A DNA stretch of 64,000 bases from Microtetraspora sp. NBRC 13810 (GCF_030268685.1 NZ_BSRQ01000001.1:744001-808000); one strand, 5' to 3'; positions 15,420-26,227 are shown, counted from the stretch's first letter. Numbers and translations are program-made. The notes: generated from the letters alone by a model not told the origin.

Positions 15420-16784
15420 GTGGATCCCCAGTCACGCTTTGTGATCTCTGCTGATCTCCGCGCAACGGCAGCGGCCGAGGACTGGACTCCGTGGCAGCTC
15501 GTCCAGGCCATCCACGGCAAGGCCGAGACCCGATCACTTCTGATGGCGTGGCGGCTGGCCGCCGGACAGACTCAGGCCGAGGTGATCGCCGGCGTGCGGG
15601 GATTGGCGGCCGACGACGGTCACCCCTGCTCCAGAGGAAACCCCTCTATCCAGCACTACTCTCGCTGGGAGAACGGCCACGGCACGCCCAGCAGGTTCTA
15701 CCGCCGGTATCTGGCGCTATGGTTCCGTTGCCCCCTGGACAGACTGGGGCTGGCAGATGAGGACCCGATCGTTACTCTGATGGGACAGGCACCGGATCCC
15801 GAGCTGGAGGACGACGTGGACCGTCGCCGTTTCTTCTCTGTCGTTGCTGCCGCACCCATGATCTGGAGCCTGGACAGCACACGCTCACGCATGGAAGCCG
15901 GGCTGCGCCGCGTCTTGCCCGCGCAGGATCTCGACCACTGGGCCGATGTGACCGCCGGGCACGTCGCTTCCTACGGCACCGTGCCACCCCAGGGGCTGCT
16001 GGATGCCCTCAGCCCCGATCTGCACGAGATCGCGGGCTTCGCCGACCGATATCCTCACCAGCGTGAACTCCACCTGATCGCCTCGCGCCTGTGCGGGCTC
16101 GTCGGCGCCGCCGCCACCGACTTGGAGCAGGAACGCACCGCCCGCGACTGGCTGCACACCGCCCGGCGATACGCCGATCTGTCTGGCGACACCACTCAGC
16201 GCTACTGGATCGCCATGGCGCAGGCGATAAGCGCCTACTACGGCCCCACACCGCAGATGGTCATCACCATCGTCGGCCGCGCCCGCGCGATGCTCGGTGA
16301 CGCCCCGAGCGCCCCGGCCGCACAGCTGACCGGGCTGGCCGCACGTGCCTACGCCCGCCTCGGCCAGCGTGAGGAGGCGGCCCGCGAACTCGCCAACGCG
16401 CACGCCACGTTCGACCGGCTCACCGCAGAGCAGCGGACCGAGCCATTCTTCGGCTTCCCGCAGGCGGAGATGACCATGTACAGCTCGCAGGTGCTTAGCT
16501 TGACCGGAAAGCCGGAGGCATGGAACGAGCAGGATAAGGCGCTGGCCGCCTACCCCGACGACGACCCCATGGACCGGCCGCTCATCCTGCTGGACCGCGC
16601 CCGCTACCTGATCGGCCAAGGCGAGGCTGGACAGGCCGCGGCCGTAGCTGCGGCCGCCGTCACCGAGGTTCCCGCACACCGGAGGGTGCCGCTCCTGATG
16701 ACGCAAGCTCGCCAGTTGGGCGACGCCCTTGCCCAACTCTCCCCCCAGGCCGCCGCCAATCTGCGCGAAGCCGCCCTCATCTGA
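15420..16784 (+). CDS. XRE-type helix-turn-helix regulator with TPR-like C-terminal domain
   Basis: The 454-residue product (GTG 15420) begins with a helix-turn-helix at about 30-105; MAWRLAAGQTQAEV and IQHYSRWENGHGTP are typical XRE helices. A VDRRRFFSVVAAAP linker follows, then helical TPR-like repeats to the end (TARDWLHTARRYADLSGD, AAQLTGLAARAYARLGQ, TQARQLGDALAQL). This arrangement is shared with NsdA-like regulators of Streptomyces differentiation and antibiotic production. It is cytoplasmic and probably controls itself and the divergent DUF397-JmjC-dnaE operon through the palindrome in the shared promoter region (inference). GC content is slightly below that of neighbouring housekeeping genes. 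No Shine-Dalgarno is obvious. Confidence 0.85.
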   Translation: MDPQSRFVISADLRATAAAEDWTPWQLVQAIHGKAETRSLLMAWRLAAGQTQAEVIAGVRGLAADDGHPCSRGNPSIQHYSRWENGHGTPSRFYRRYLALWFRCPLDRLGLADEDPIVTLMGQAPDPELEDDVDRRRFFSVVAAAPMIWSLDSTRSRMEAGLRRVLPAQDLDHWADVTAGHVASYGTVPPQGLLDALSPDLHEIAGFADRYPHQRELHLIASRLCGLVGAAATDLEQERTARDWLHTARRYADLSGDTTQRYWIAMAQAISAYYGPTPQMVITIVGRARAMLGDAPSAPAAQLTGLAARAYARLGQREEAARELANAHATFDRLTAEQRTEPFFGFPQAEMTMYSSQVLSLTGKPEAWNEQDKALAAYPDDDPMDRPLILLDRARYLIGQGEAGQAAAVAAAAVTEVPAHRRVPLLMTQARQLGDALAQLSPQAAANLREAALI

Positions 16785-16969
16785 GGGCAGGCCACTCCCC
16801 AGATCGCAAGGCGGCGCGGCGGTGTCGCGGCGCGATCTGGTGCGCGAACTGAGCATGCGTCTGTCCTCTTGCGCTTGTGCGCGTCTGTGCGCACGTGAGC
16901 GTCTCTCGCGTGTGTGGTGATGCGTGCGTCCTCTGTGCTCCTAGATCGCTTAGACGTCGTCTCAGCGGC

Positions 16970-18709
16970 TCAGGGGGTCGCCGTGGGGACGTCCACCGGG
17001 ACGATGTCCGGGGCGCCCATCCTGACGGCGTCGGCCTCCTGGTCGGTGTCCTGCTCCTGGGAGGCGCGCTCGGCCTCCACCCGCTTGGTGTAGTGCTCCA
17101 CCTCGCGCTTGACCTGCTCGTCGTCCCAGCCGAGCGGCCCGGCGAGCAGCTCGGCCGCCTCCTGGGCGACGGCCAGGCCGCGGTGGAAGGTCTCGATCGA
17201 GATGTGGGTGCGCCGGGTCAGCACGTCGTTCAGGTGCCGGGCGCCCTCGTGGGTCGCGGCGTAGACGACCTCGGCGCGCAGGTAGTCCTCCGCGCCGGTC
17301 AGCGGCCTGCCGAGCGAGGGGTCGTTCTCGATCAGCACGAGGATCTCGTCGATCAGCGAGCCGTACCGCTGGAGGAGGTGCTCGATCCTGGCGACGTGCA
17401 GCCGGGAGGACACGGCCAGCCGGTGCCGGGAGTTCCACAGCGCCTGGTAGCCCTCGGCGCCGGCCAGCGGGACCTGGTGGGTGCAGGACGGCGGGACGCG
17501 GTAGTCCAGCCCGTGCGCCACGGCGTCCACCGCGTCCTTCGCCATCACCCGGTAGGTGGTGTACTTGCCGCCCGCGATCATGACCAGGCCGGGCACCGGA
17601 TGCGCCACCACGTGCTCCCGGGACAGCTTGGAGGTCTCGTCGGACTCCCCCGCCAGCAGCGGGCGCAGCCCGGCGTAGACGCCCTCCACGTCGTCCCTGG
17701 TCAGGGGTACCGAGAGGACGGCGTTGACGTGGTCGAGTACGTAGTCGATGTCGGACCGGGAGGCGGCGGGGTGGGCCTTGCCGAGAGTCCACTCGGTGTC
17801 GGTCGTGCCGATGATCCAGTGCCGGCCCCACGGGATCACGAAGAGCACCGACTTCTCGGTGCGCAGGATGATGCCGCTGTAGGAGTGGATCCGGTCCCTG
17901 GGCACCAGGAGGTGGACGCCCTTGGACGCCTTGACATGAATCTGGCCCCGGCCGCCGACCAGGGCCTGGATCTCGTCCGTCCACACGCCCGTGGCGTTCA
18001 CCACCTGCCGGGCGCGCACGTCGAACTCGGTGCCGGTCTCCAGGTCGCGCACCCGCACCCCGGTGACCCGCTCCCCCTCGCGCAGAAAGCCCACCGCCTG
18101 GCTGCGTGAGGCCACCTGCGCCCCGTACGTCGCAGCCGTGCGCAGCATCGTCACGACATAACGGGCGTCGTCCACCTGCGCGTCCCAGTACTGCACCGCC
18201 CCGGTGAACGCCGAGCGGCGCAGCGCCGGGGCCACCCGCAGGGCCCGCCGGCGCGACAGGTGACGGTGACCGGGCACGCCCCTGATGAAGCCGAACCCGA
18301 AGCCGAGCGTGTCGTAGAGGGCCAGCCCCGCCCCCACGTAGGGCCGCTCCCAGGTGTGATGGGTGAGCGGGAAGAGAAAGGGCACCGGGCGCACCAGGTG
18401 CGGCGCGATGCGCTGGAGCAACAGCGACCGCTCCTGCAACGCCTCCCGCACCAGGTCGAAGTTGAGCTGCTCCAGATAACGCAGCCCGCCGTGGATCAGC
18501 TTGGAGGAGCGGGAGGAGGTGCCCGAGGCGTAGTCGCGGACCTCGACCAGGGCCACGCTCAGCCCTCTGGTCGCCGCGTCGAGGGCGACGCCGGCGCCCA
18601 CCACGCCCCCGCCCACCACGACGACGTCGAACTCCTGCCCGGCCATCTGCGCCAGCGCGGCCGACCTCTCCGCAGGACCCAGCCTCGCGGTGCCCATTCG
18701 AGCGGTCAT
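16970..18709 (-). CDS. glpD: Aerobic glycerol-3-phosphate dehydrogenase
   Basis: ATG 18709 is chosen because GGGGGAG precedes it at proper spacing; ATG 18727 lacks one. The 579-residue flavoprotein has the N-terminal FAD-binding motif VVVVGGGVVGAG, RSSKLIHGGLRYLE, VNATGVWTDEI and a late AGGKYTTYR. These are typical of GlpD, the membrane-associated enzyme that oxidises sn-glycerol 3-phosphate to dihydroxyacetone phosphate and feeds electrons to quinone. The C-terminal 30 residues are acidic and family-unspecific. It stands alone between the dnaE island and nagA. No glpK or glpF is in the window. Confidence 0.95.
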   Translation of the reverse strand: MTARMGTARLGPAERSAALAQMAGQEFDVVVVGGGVVGAGVALDAATRGLSVALVEVRDYASGTSSRSSKLIHGGLRYLEQLNFDLVREALQERSLLLQRIAPHLVRPVPFLFPLTHHTWERPYVGAGLALYDTLGFGFGFIRGVPGHRHLSRRRALRVAPALRRSAFTGAVQYWDAQVDDARYVVTMLRTAATYGAQVASRSQAVGFLREGERVTGVRVRDLETGTEFDVRARQVVNATGVWTDEIQALVGGRGQIHVKASKGVHLLVPRDRIHSYSGIILRTEKSVLFVIPWGRHWIIGTTDTEWTLGKAHPAASRSDIDYVLDHVNAVLSVPLTRDDVEGVYAGLRPLLAGESDETSKLSREHVVAHPVPGLVMIAGGKYTTYRVMAKDAVDAVAHGLDYRVPPSCTHQVPLAGAEGYQALWNSRHRLAVSSRLHVARIEHLLQRYGSLIDEILVLIENDPSLGRPLTGAEDYLRAEVVYAATHEGARHLNDVLTRRTHISIETFHRGLAVAQEAAELLAGPLGWDDEQVKREVEHYTKRVEAERASQEQDTDQEADAVRMGAPDIVPVDVPTATP

Positions 18710-18973
18710 GATGCTCCCCCTCGGCATTCGCTCTGCATTGCTTATCTACCCTCTTCACCCGGTCGTACCTAACCGGAGGCGGTACCCGCGCTACGGGTTC
18801 GCTACTAGCCGGGAAGTAGTCTTTCTCACCCCATAACCGGCAACCATCCGCACCCTACCTTGGCGAACATCCCCCGGACACCGCGTGTGACCAGCGCCTC
18901 CGTGCCCGTGGCGGGCCACCGGAAAAGGCCCCCGGCGGCCCCCGCGCGCCCCGCGATCTGTGATCCTTTCCTC

Positions 18974-20110
18974 ATGAGCATCACACTCGCCGACGCCCGC
19001 GTCGTGACCCCGGACGGAGTCCACGACGGCTGGCTCACCATCGAAGACGGCCGCATCACCCACGTCGGCCGGGGAAACGCGCCCGGGAACGGGCACCGCC
19101 TCTCCGGCAGGTACGTCGTGCCGGGCTTCGTGGACGTGCACAACCACGGCGGAGCGGGCGCCTCCTTCCCCTCGGGCGACCAGGAGGGCGCGCGGCGAGC
19201 GGCCGGCTTCCACGCCGGGCACGGTACGACCACCGTGGTGGCGAGCCTGGTCAGCGGCTCCCACGACGACCTGACCAGGGCCGCGGCCGCGCTGGCCGAC
19301 CTGTGCGACGACGGGGTGCTGGCCGGCGTGCACTTCGAGGGGCCCTACATCGCGCGGTCACGCTGCGGGGCGCACGACCCCGCCCAGTTGCGTCCGCCGA
19401 GCCGGAGCGAGTTCGCCGAGCTGGTCAAGGCCGGGCGCGGGCACGCCAGGATGCTCACCGTCGCCGCCGAACTGCCCGGCGCCCTCGACGTCATCCGGGA
19501 CGCCGCCGCCGCGGGCGTGATCGCCGCCATCGGGCACAGCGACGCCACCTACGAGCAGACGCTGGCCGGCATCGACGCGGGCGGCACGGTCGCCACCCAC
19601 CTGTACAACGCGATGCCCGCCCTGCACCACCGCGACCCCGGGCCGATCGCCGCCCTGCTGGCCGACGAGCGGGTCACGGTCGAGCTCATCAACGACGGCG
19701 TGCACGTGCATCCGGCGATGGTCCGGCTGGCCTACGAGGTGGCGGGCGCCGGCCGTACGGCCCTGGTGACCGACGCGATGGCGGCCACCGGCGTCGGCGA
19801 CGGCACCTACGTGCTCGGCACGATGGAGGTGACCGTCGCCGGCGGCGTGGCCCGGCTGGTGGACGGCGGCGCCATCGCGGGCAGCACGCTCACGATGGAC
19901 GTCGCCTTCCGCCGGGCGGTGCGCCTCGTCGGCCTCTCGCTGCCCGAGGCGGCCCGGATCACCTCGCTCACCCCGGCCCGGATCCTCGGCCTGGACCACC
20001 GGATCGGCTCGATCGCGGTCGGCAAGGACGCCGACCTGGTCGTGCTGTCCGAGGAGCTGGAGGTCGAGGGCGTGATGCGCCGCGGCGCCTGGCTCACCGA
20101 ACCCCGGTGA
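18974..20110 (+). CDS. nagA: N-acetylglucosamine-6-phosphate deacetylase
   Basis: ATG 18974 gives 378 residues. Amidohydrolase motifs are visible: PGFVDVHNHGG with the metal-binding His pair, HFEGPYIARSRCGAHDP, IGHSDATYEQ, THLYNAMPALHHRDPG and LVTDAMAATG. NagA removes the acetyl group from GlcNAc-6-phosphate, yielding GlcN-6-phosphate for glycolysis or cell-wall recycling; in actinomycetes this step also shapes GlcNAc signalling. It is divergent from glpD, and the 264-bp gap must hold both promoters. No good Shine-Dalgarno is seen, so the exact start is less sure than the identity. It converges on guaB3 across a 15-bp tandem repeat. Confidence 0.94.
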   Translation: MSITLADARVVTPDGVHDGWLTIEDGRITHVGRGNAPGNGHRLSGRYVVPGFVDVHNHGGAGASFPSGDQEGARRAAGFHAGHGTTTVVASLVSGSHDDLTRAAAALADLCDDGVLAGVHFEGPYIARSRCGAHDPAQLRPPSRSEFAELVKAGRGHARMLTVAAELPGALDVIRDAAAAGVIAAIGHSDATYEQTLAGIDAGGTVATHLYNAMPALHHRDPGPIAALLADERVTVELINDGVHVHPAMVRLAYEVAGAGRTALVTDAMAATGVGDGTYVLGTMEVTVAGGVARLVDGGAIAGSTLTMDVAFRRAVRLVGLSLPEAARITSLTPARILGLDHRIGSIAVGKDADLVVLSEELEVEGVMRRGAWLTEPR

Positions 20111-20165
20111 GCCGGGCGGGCCGGTCCAGCGGGGTCCGGGTTCAGCGGATTCGGGTCCGGGTCCG

Positions 20166-20220
20166 GCGGGTCTGGGTCTAGCGGGTCTGTGTCTAGCGGG
20201 TCTGGGTCTAGCGGGTCTGG
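20166..20220. repeat. 15-bp tandem repeat (3.7 copies) spanning the guaB3 stop codon
   Basis: Units gcgggtctgggtcta (20166-20180), one with a single change (20181-20195), an identical copy (20196-20210) and a partial (20211-20220). On the minus strand each unit carries TAG in the guaB3 frame, so the gene has three in-frame stops spaced five codons apart. It lies in the nagA/guaB3 convergent junction. Confidence 0.95.
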
Positions 20221-21326
20221 GGCGCGATGACGACCTCGACCCGCTGGAACTCCTTGATGTCGGAGTAACCGGCGGTGGCCATCGTGCGCTTCAGGGCGCC
20301 CATGAGGTTCATCGAGCCGTCGGCCACCGTGGAGGGGCCGTGCAGGATCTCCTCCAGGGTGCCGATGGTGTCGAAGCCCACCCGCCTGCCGCGCGGCAGG
20401 TCCGGGTGGTGCGCCTCGGAGCCCCAGTGGAAGCCCCGGCCGGGTGCCTCGGCCGCGCGGGCCAGCGGGGAGCCCACCATGACGGCGTCGGCGCCGCAGG
20501 CGATCGCCTTGGCGATGTCGCCCGAGGTGCCCATGCCGCCGTCCGCGATCACGTGCACGTAACGGCCGCCCGACTCGTCCATGTAGTCGCGGCGCGCGGC
20601 GGCGACGTCGGAGATCGCGGTGGCCATCGGCACCGCGACGCCCAGCACGGTCCTGGTCGTGTGACCCGCGCCGCCGCCGAAGCCCACCAGCACGCCGGCC
20701 GCGCCGGTCCGCATCAGGTGCAGCGCGGCGGTGTACGTCGCGCAGCCGCCGACGATCACCGGCACGTCGAGCTCGTAGATGAACTGCTTGAGGTTGAGCG
20801 GCTCGGCCCGGCCGGACACGTGCTCGGCCGAGACCGTGGTGCCGCGGATGACGAAGATGTCCACCCCGGCGTCGATCACGGCCTTGTGGTGCTGCACCGT
20901 GCGCTGCGGCGAGAGGCGGACCGCCGTGGTCACCCCGGCCCCGCGGATCTCCTCGATCCGGCGGCCGATCAGCTCGTCGCTGATCGGCGCGGCGTAGATC
21001 TCCTGCAACCGGCGGGTGGCCGCCTCGCCCTGGAGCTCGGCCACCTCGGCCAGCAGCCCCTCGGGGTTCTCGTAACGCGTCCACAGCCCTTCGAGGTCGA
21101 GCACGGCGAGACCGCCGAGCCGCCCCACCTCGATCGCGGTGTGCGGCGAGACCACGCTGTCCATCGGGCTCACCACCATCGGCAGCTCGAACCGGTAGGC
21201 GTCGATCTGCCAGGCGATCGAGACCTCCTCCGGGTCGCGGGTACGCCGGGAGGGCACGATGCCGATCTCGTCGAGCGAATAGGCACGGCGGCCGCTCTTG
21301 CCCCTGCCGATCTCCACCTGAGTCAT
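20208..21326 (-). CDS. guaB3: GuaB3 family IMP dehydrogenase-related protein
   Basis: This 372-residue (beta/alpha)8 protein lacks CBS domains and matches the actinobacterial GuaB3 group (Rv3410c-like): [50 protein letters not shown] and GYSDIKEFQRVEV. The loop that holds the catalytic Cys in IMPDH reads GFGGGAGHTTR, so no Cys is present. Members of this group have been given various or uncertain purine-related roles. The gene follows guaB by about 50 bp and is probably co-transcribed with it. The last codons run into the 15-bp tandem repeat. Confidence 0.92.
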   Translation of the reverse strand: MTQVEIGRGKSGRRAYSLDEIGIVPSRRTRDPEEVSIAWQIDAYRFELPMVVSPMDSVVSPHTAIEVGRLGGLAVLDLEGLWTRYENPEGLLAEVAELQGEAATRRLQEIYAAPISDELIGRRIEEIRGAGVTTAVRLSPQRTVQHHKAVIDAGVDIFVIRGTTVSAEHVSGRAEPLNLKQFIYELDVPVIVGGCATYTAALHLMRTGAAGVLVGFGGGAGHTTRTVLGVAVPMATAISDVAAARRDYMDESGGRYVHVIADGGMGTSGDIAKAIACGADAVMVGSPLARAAEAPGRGFHWGSEAHHPDLPRGRRVGFDTIGTLEEILHGPSTVADGSMNLMGALKRTMATAGYSDIKEFQRVEVVIAPQTR

Positions 21327-21377
21327 GCTGCCTGTCTTTCCTGAAAACGGGGGCCGGACACCCCGGATGTGCGAAGC

Positions 21378-23556
<2,179 letters not shown>

Positions 23557-24585
23557 ATGCCCAACTCCCCCACGCTGCCCGACCCGCTGGAAAGCCTCGG
23601 CCTCAGCCCGGCCCAGACCACGCTGTACACCGCGGTGCTGCGCCTGCACCGGGCGTCGCTCACCGAGCTGGCGAAGGCCGTAGACGGGCCGGAGGAACCG
23701 CTCGGCGAGCAGCTGGCCGCGCTGGTCCGGCTGGGCGTCGTGGACCAGCGGTCCGGCGAGTACTTCGCCAGGCACCCGGCGGGCGCCCTCGGCCGGCTCA
23801 TCGCCGAACGGCTCGACCGGCTGGCCGCGGAGAGCCGCCAGATCGACACGGTCCTCGGCTCGCTGCGCACCCTCATCAGGGACTACGACTCCGGCCACGA
23901 CCAGGTCGGCGGCCCGTTCTCCGCCGAGCTGGTCACCGGCGCCGACGAACTGTACGAGAGCGTGGTGGGCCTGGCGGTGGAGGCCCCGCCGCTGGACCTG
24001 TGCACCGCGATCCCGGACCAGCGCACGATGACCGACCTGGCCAGGAAGTACGCGGACACCTGGATCGACGCCCACCGCCGGGGCCTGCTCTCGCTGCGCG
24101 CGCTGATCCCGGTGGACGCCCTCACCGTTCCCGGGCTGCGCGACAAGCTGTGCGTGCTCACCGCGAGCGGCGCCCGGGTGCGCACCCTGGACCGGGTGCC
24201 GAGCTGGTTCTTCACCGCGGGGCCCGACGCGGCCGGGCTGCCCGCCCAGTGGGGCGGCAACCCGCCGGACCACGCCTACAAGTTCTACTCCGTGCGCGCG
24301 CCCATCCTGGTGGGGGTGCTGCGGTCGCTCTTCGACGAGCTGTGGGCGCGGGCCGCGCCGCTGCCGTGGGCGGGCGGCGGCGACGGGGTGATCCAGGTGC
24401 TCAGGCTGGCCGCCCAGGGGCTCTGCGACGAGACGATCGCCCGGCACCTGGGCGTCTCGGTGCGCACCGTACGCGCGCGGTTCGCGGACGCGATGACCGA
24501 GCTGGGCGCCCAGTCGCGGTTCCACGCCGGCGTGGAGGCCGCGAGGCGGGGATGGCTGGACGGGGACGCGATGGGCAAACACTGA
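23557..24585 (+). CDS. TrmB/LuxR-type helix-turn-helix regulator
   Basis: ATG 23557 follows CCCAGGAG at good spacing and gives 342 residues. The N-terminal part (about 8-90: LGLSPAQTTLYTAVLRLHRASLTELAKAV) is a TrmB-like winged helix. The middle (about 110-265) resembles the phospholipase D-like sensor part of such regulators. The end (about 280-340: QVLRLAAQGLCDETIARHLGVSVRTVRARFADAMTEL) is a LuxR-type DNA-binding helix-turn-helix. Proteins with this double-HTH arrangement are common, mostly uncharacterised actinobacterial regulators. There is no receiver domain, so the signal is probably a ligand. It stands between guaB (divergent) and the DUF5319 gene. Confidence 0.85.
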   Translation: MPNSPTLPDPLESLGLSPAQTTLYTAVLRLHRASLTELAKAVDGPEEPLGEQLAALVRLGVVDQRSGEYFARHPAGALGRLIAERLDRLAAESRQIDTVLGSLRTLIRDYDSGHDQVGGPFSAELVTGADELYESVVGLAVEAPPLDLCTAIPDQRTMTDLARKYADTWIDAHRRGLLSLRALIPVDALTVPGLRDKLCVLTASGARVRTLDRVPSWFFTAGPDAAGLPAQWGGNPPDHAYKFYSVRAPILVGVLRSLFDELWARAAPLPWAGGGDGVIQVLRLAAQGLCDETIARHLGVSVRTVRARFADAMTELGAQSRFHAGVEAARRGWLDGDAMGKH

Positions 24586-24667
24586 TCCATCCCGGCGTCT
24601 CATGCCAAGCACGACCGGTGAGCAGCCTATAGGCTCTTTCCCCATAGTCGTTGACAAGGTGGGATGC

Positions 24668-25042
24668 GTGGAAGATCTGCCCCGCGACCCGTTCGCGGAC
24701 GATCCAGAAGACCCGACGGAAGCGCTGGGCGGGCTTGAGGACAACGAGCCCCTGACCCCGGCGGAGCGCGACGAGGCCATCACCGACCTCGCCGACGTGG
24801 AGGTGTTCCGTTCCCTGCTCGAACCGCAGGGGGTTCTCGGGCTGGTCCTCGACTGCCCGGAGTGCGGGGAGCAGCACTACTTCGACTGGGAGCTGCTGCG
24901 CGGCAACCTGCGCCAGATGATCGACGAGGGTCAGCCCCAGGTGCACGAGCCGGCCTTCCAGCCCGACCCGGCCCACTATGTGAGCTGGGAATACGCCCGG
25001 GGTTACGTCGACGGGGTCATCGACACCGAAGAGCGCCGCTGA
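24668..25042 (+). CDS. DUF5319 family protein
   Basis: GTG 24668 behind AAGGTGGG gives 124 residues beginning VEDLPRDPFADDPEDP, which matches the start of the family (Rv3412-like). An upstream ATG at 24602 would add 22 residues unlike the family. The conserved CPECGEQHYFDWELLRGNLRQM (read in two parts, CPECG and HYFDWELL) has a CxxC pair that could bind a metal, and VSWEYARGYVDGVI closes the domain. The function is unknown. It is conserved next to guaB and the sigD/rsdA pair. Its 3' end overlaps the convergent rsdA-like gene by 40 bp. Confidence 0.88.
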   Translation: MEDLPRDPFADDPEDPTEALGGLEDNEPLTPAERDEAITDLADVEVFRSLLEPQGVLGLVLDCPECGEQHYFDWELLRGNLRQMIDEGQPQVHEPAFQPDPAHYVSWEYARGYVDGVIDTEERR

Positions 25043-25299
25043 TCCACGTCGTCGATCAGCGCGGCCAGCAGCCGCACCGCGGGGTCCTTCTCGCCCGGAT
25101 CGACGCCCTCCCGCCGGGACAGAGCCGCAAGGACCGCGTCGGTGGCCAGGACCGCGTCGGTGGCGAGGACGCCGATGTCGTCCTGCGCCGGCCCGCCCAC
25201 CCGAGCCGGCCGATCCGGGGCCGCACCCGCCCCGGTCTCACGCTGATCCCGCTTCGTCTCCCACTCCTCCGCTAGCTCGCCGGCCCCGGCTGACCGCAC
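25003..25299 (-). CDS. Short RsdA-like protein (98 aa), putative anti-sigma factor without membrane segment
   Basis: GTG 25299 lies 5 bp past the sigma-factor stop, so translation is probably coupled. The segment DDIGVLATDAVLATDAVLAAL, given here as DDIGVLATDAV plus a copy of ATDAVLA, followed by DPAVRLLAALIDDVDQR resembles the N-terminal sigma-binding region of mycobacterial RsdA. RsdA proteins normally continue into a membrane helix and an outer domain; this one stops, leaving only a soluble binding peptide. An 18-bp duplication lies inside the predicted helix. The last 40 bp overlap the convergent DUF5319 gene. It could be a degenerate or a minimal anti-sigma factor. Identification rests largely on position. 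Confidence 0.6.
   Translation of the reverse strand: MRSAGAGELAEEWETKRDQRETGAGAAPDRPARVGGPAQDDIGVLATDAVLATDAVLAALSRREGVDPGEKDPAVRLLAALIDDVDQRRSSVSMTPST
25132..25167. repeat. 18-bp tandem duplication inside the rsdA-like gene
   Basis: gaccgcgtcggtggccag (25132-25149) is followed by the same 18 bp with one change (25150-25167). It duplicates six residues (ATDAVL) in frame. Confidence 0.95.
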
Positions 25300-25304
25300 G
25301 GGGG

Positions 25305-25931
25305 TCAGGCGATCGACTCCAGCTCCGCCATCGCCCGCAGCCTGGCCAGCGCCCTGTGCTGGGCGACCCGGACCGCGCCGGGCGACATACCGAGTACATT
25401 ACCGGTCTCCTCGGCGGACAGTCCCGAGACCACCCGCAGGATGATGAGCTCCCGCTGGTTGTCCGGTAACCGCGACAGCAGCCGGCGGGCGTGCTCCGCC
25501 TCGATGTAGCGGACCACGGTCTCCTCCGGCCCCGGCCCCTCGTCCGGCCCGTCCGGCAGATCCTGGGTCGGTACGGCGGAGCGCACCGAGCTTCTGAGCG
25601 CGTCGGCCACCTTGTGCGCCGCGATGCCGAACACGAAAGACGCGAACGGCCGGCCCATGTCGCGATAGCGGGGCAGCGCCGACAGCACCGCTATGCAGAC
25701 TTCCTGGGCCACGTCATCGGCAATGTGATACTGACCGGAAACTCGGCCGAGGCGCGCGCGACAATAACGCACCACCATCGGGCGCAAGTGCCCGAGCAGA
25801 GTTTCGATCGCACGGCGATCTCCCTGAACGGCGAGGCTCGTCAGTTCCCTGAGGTCGGGCTCGTCCGATCTCGTCGCAAGCCTTACCCCACTTATGGCGT
25901 CGGCGACGCGTCCCTCGGTCACGATAGGCAT
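25305..25931 (-). CDS. sigD: SigD/ShbA-like RNA polymerase sigma factor
   Basis: The sigma-70 family protein has about 208 residues from ATG 25931, with a GGGCGGGC stretch upstream; ATG 25961 is an alternative. Region 2 contains [21 protein letters not shown] and [18 protein letters not shown]; region 4 contains [41 protein letters not shown]. It groups by content and position with mycobacterial SigD and with Streptomyces ShbA, which drives transcription of the principal sigma gene hrdB. It is followed 5 bp later by the RsdA-like gene. WhiB, present between sigD and groEL in mycobacteria, is absent. The upstream 340 bp is notably AT-rich. Confidence 0.85.
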   Translation of the reverse strand: MPIVTEGRVADAISGVRLATRSDEPDLRELTSLAVQGDRRAIETLLGHLRPMVVRYCRARLGRVSGQYHIADDVAQEVCIAVLSALPRYRDMGRPFASFVFGIAAHKVADALRSSVRSAVPTQDLPDGPDEGPGPEETVVRYIEAEHARRLLSRLPDNQRELIILRVVSGLSAEETGNVLGMSPGAVRVAQHRALARLRAMAELESIA

Positions 25932-26041
25932 GATGCCCGCCCTGATCGGGCCTGTCGTCATCGCGAACGGCTACGGATTGGTCACATTGAGGGGACGATA
26001 ACGGGCGGTAATCAATTGGCAACTCTATGGATTATGCCGTG

Positions 26042-26053
26042 TGAAATATTTCA
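26042..26053. promoter_or_regulatory. Perfect 12-bp palindrome upstream of sigD
   Basis: TGAAATATTTCA reads the same on both strands. It is about 110 bp upstream of the sigD start in an AT-rich island that stands out in this genome. Possible operator; no known consensus is assigned. Confidence 0.4.
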
Positions 26054-26193
26054 TGGCATTAGGTATTTTGCAACTATTGTGAGTGACTTCGCGTGACGCT
26101 TTGGGCCCTCGCCCGGTTTACGGCTAAACAGAGCTACATCCTTCTCGTCTGGTCCGGCCGCGCCGTACCGCCCGGTCGGACCGGAAACGCAGA

Positions 26194-26227
26194 ACGGCCC
26201 GCGCCCCCTGGACGGGACGCGGGCCGT
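26194..26227 (-). terminator. groEL terminator hairpin
   Basis: ACGGCCCGCG (26194-26203) pairs perfectly with CGCGGGCCGT (26218-26227) across a 14-nt loop, about 45 bp past the groEL stop. Confidence 0.75.

Noticed and set aside
16785-16969. gcgtctgtgcgcacgtg-like repeats after the XRE/TPR gene as an integration site
   Set aside because: No tRNA, integrase or matching direct repeat at the other island edge could be found by eye.
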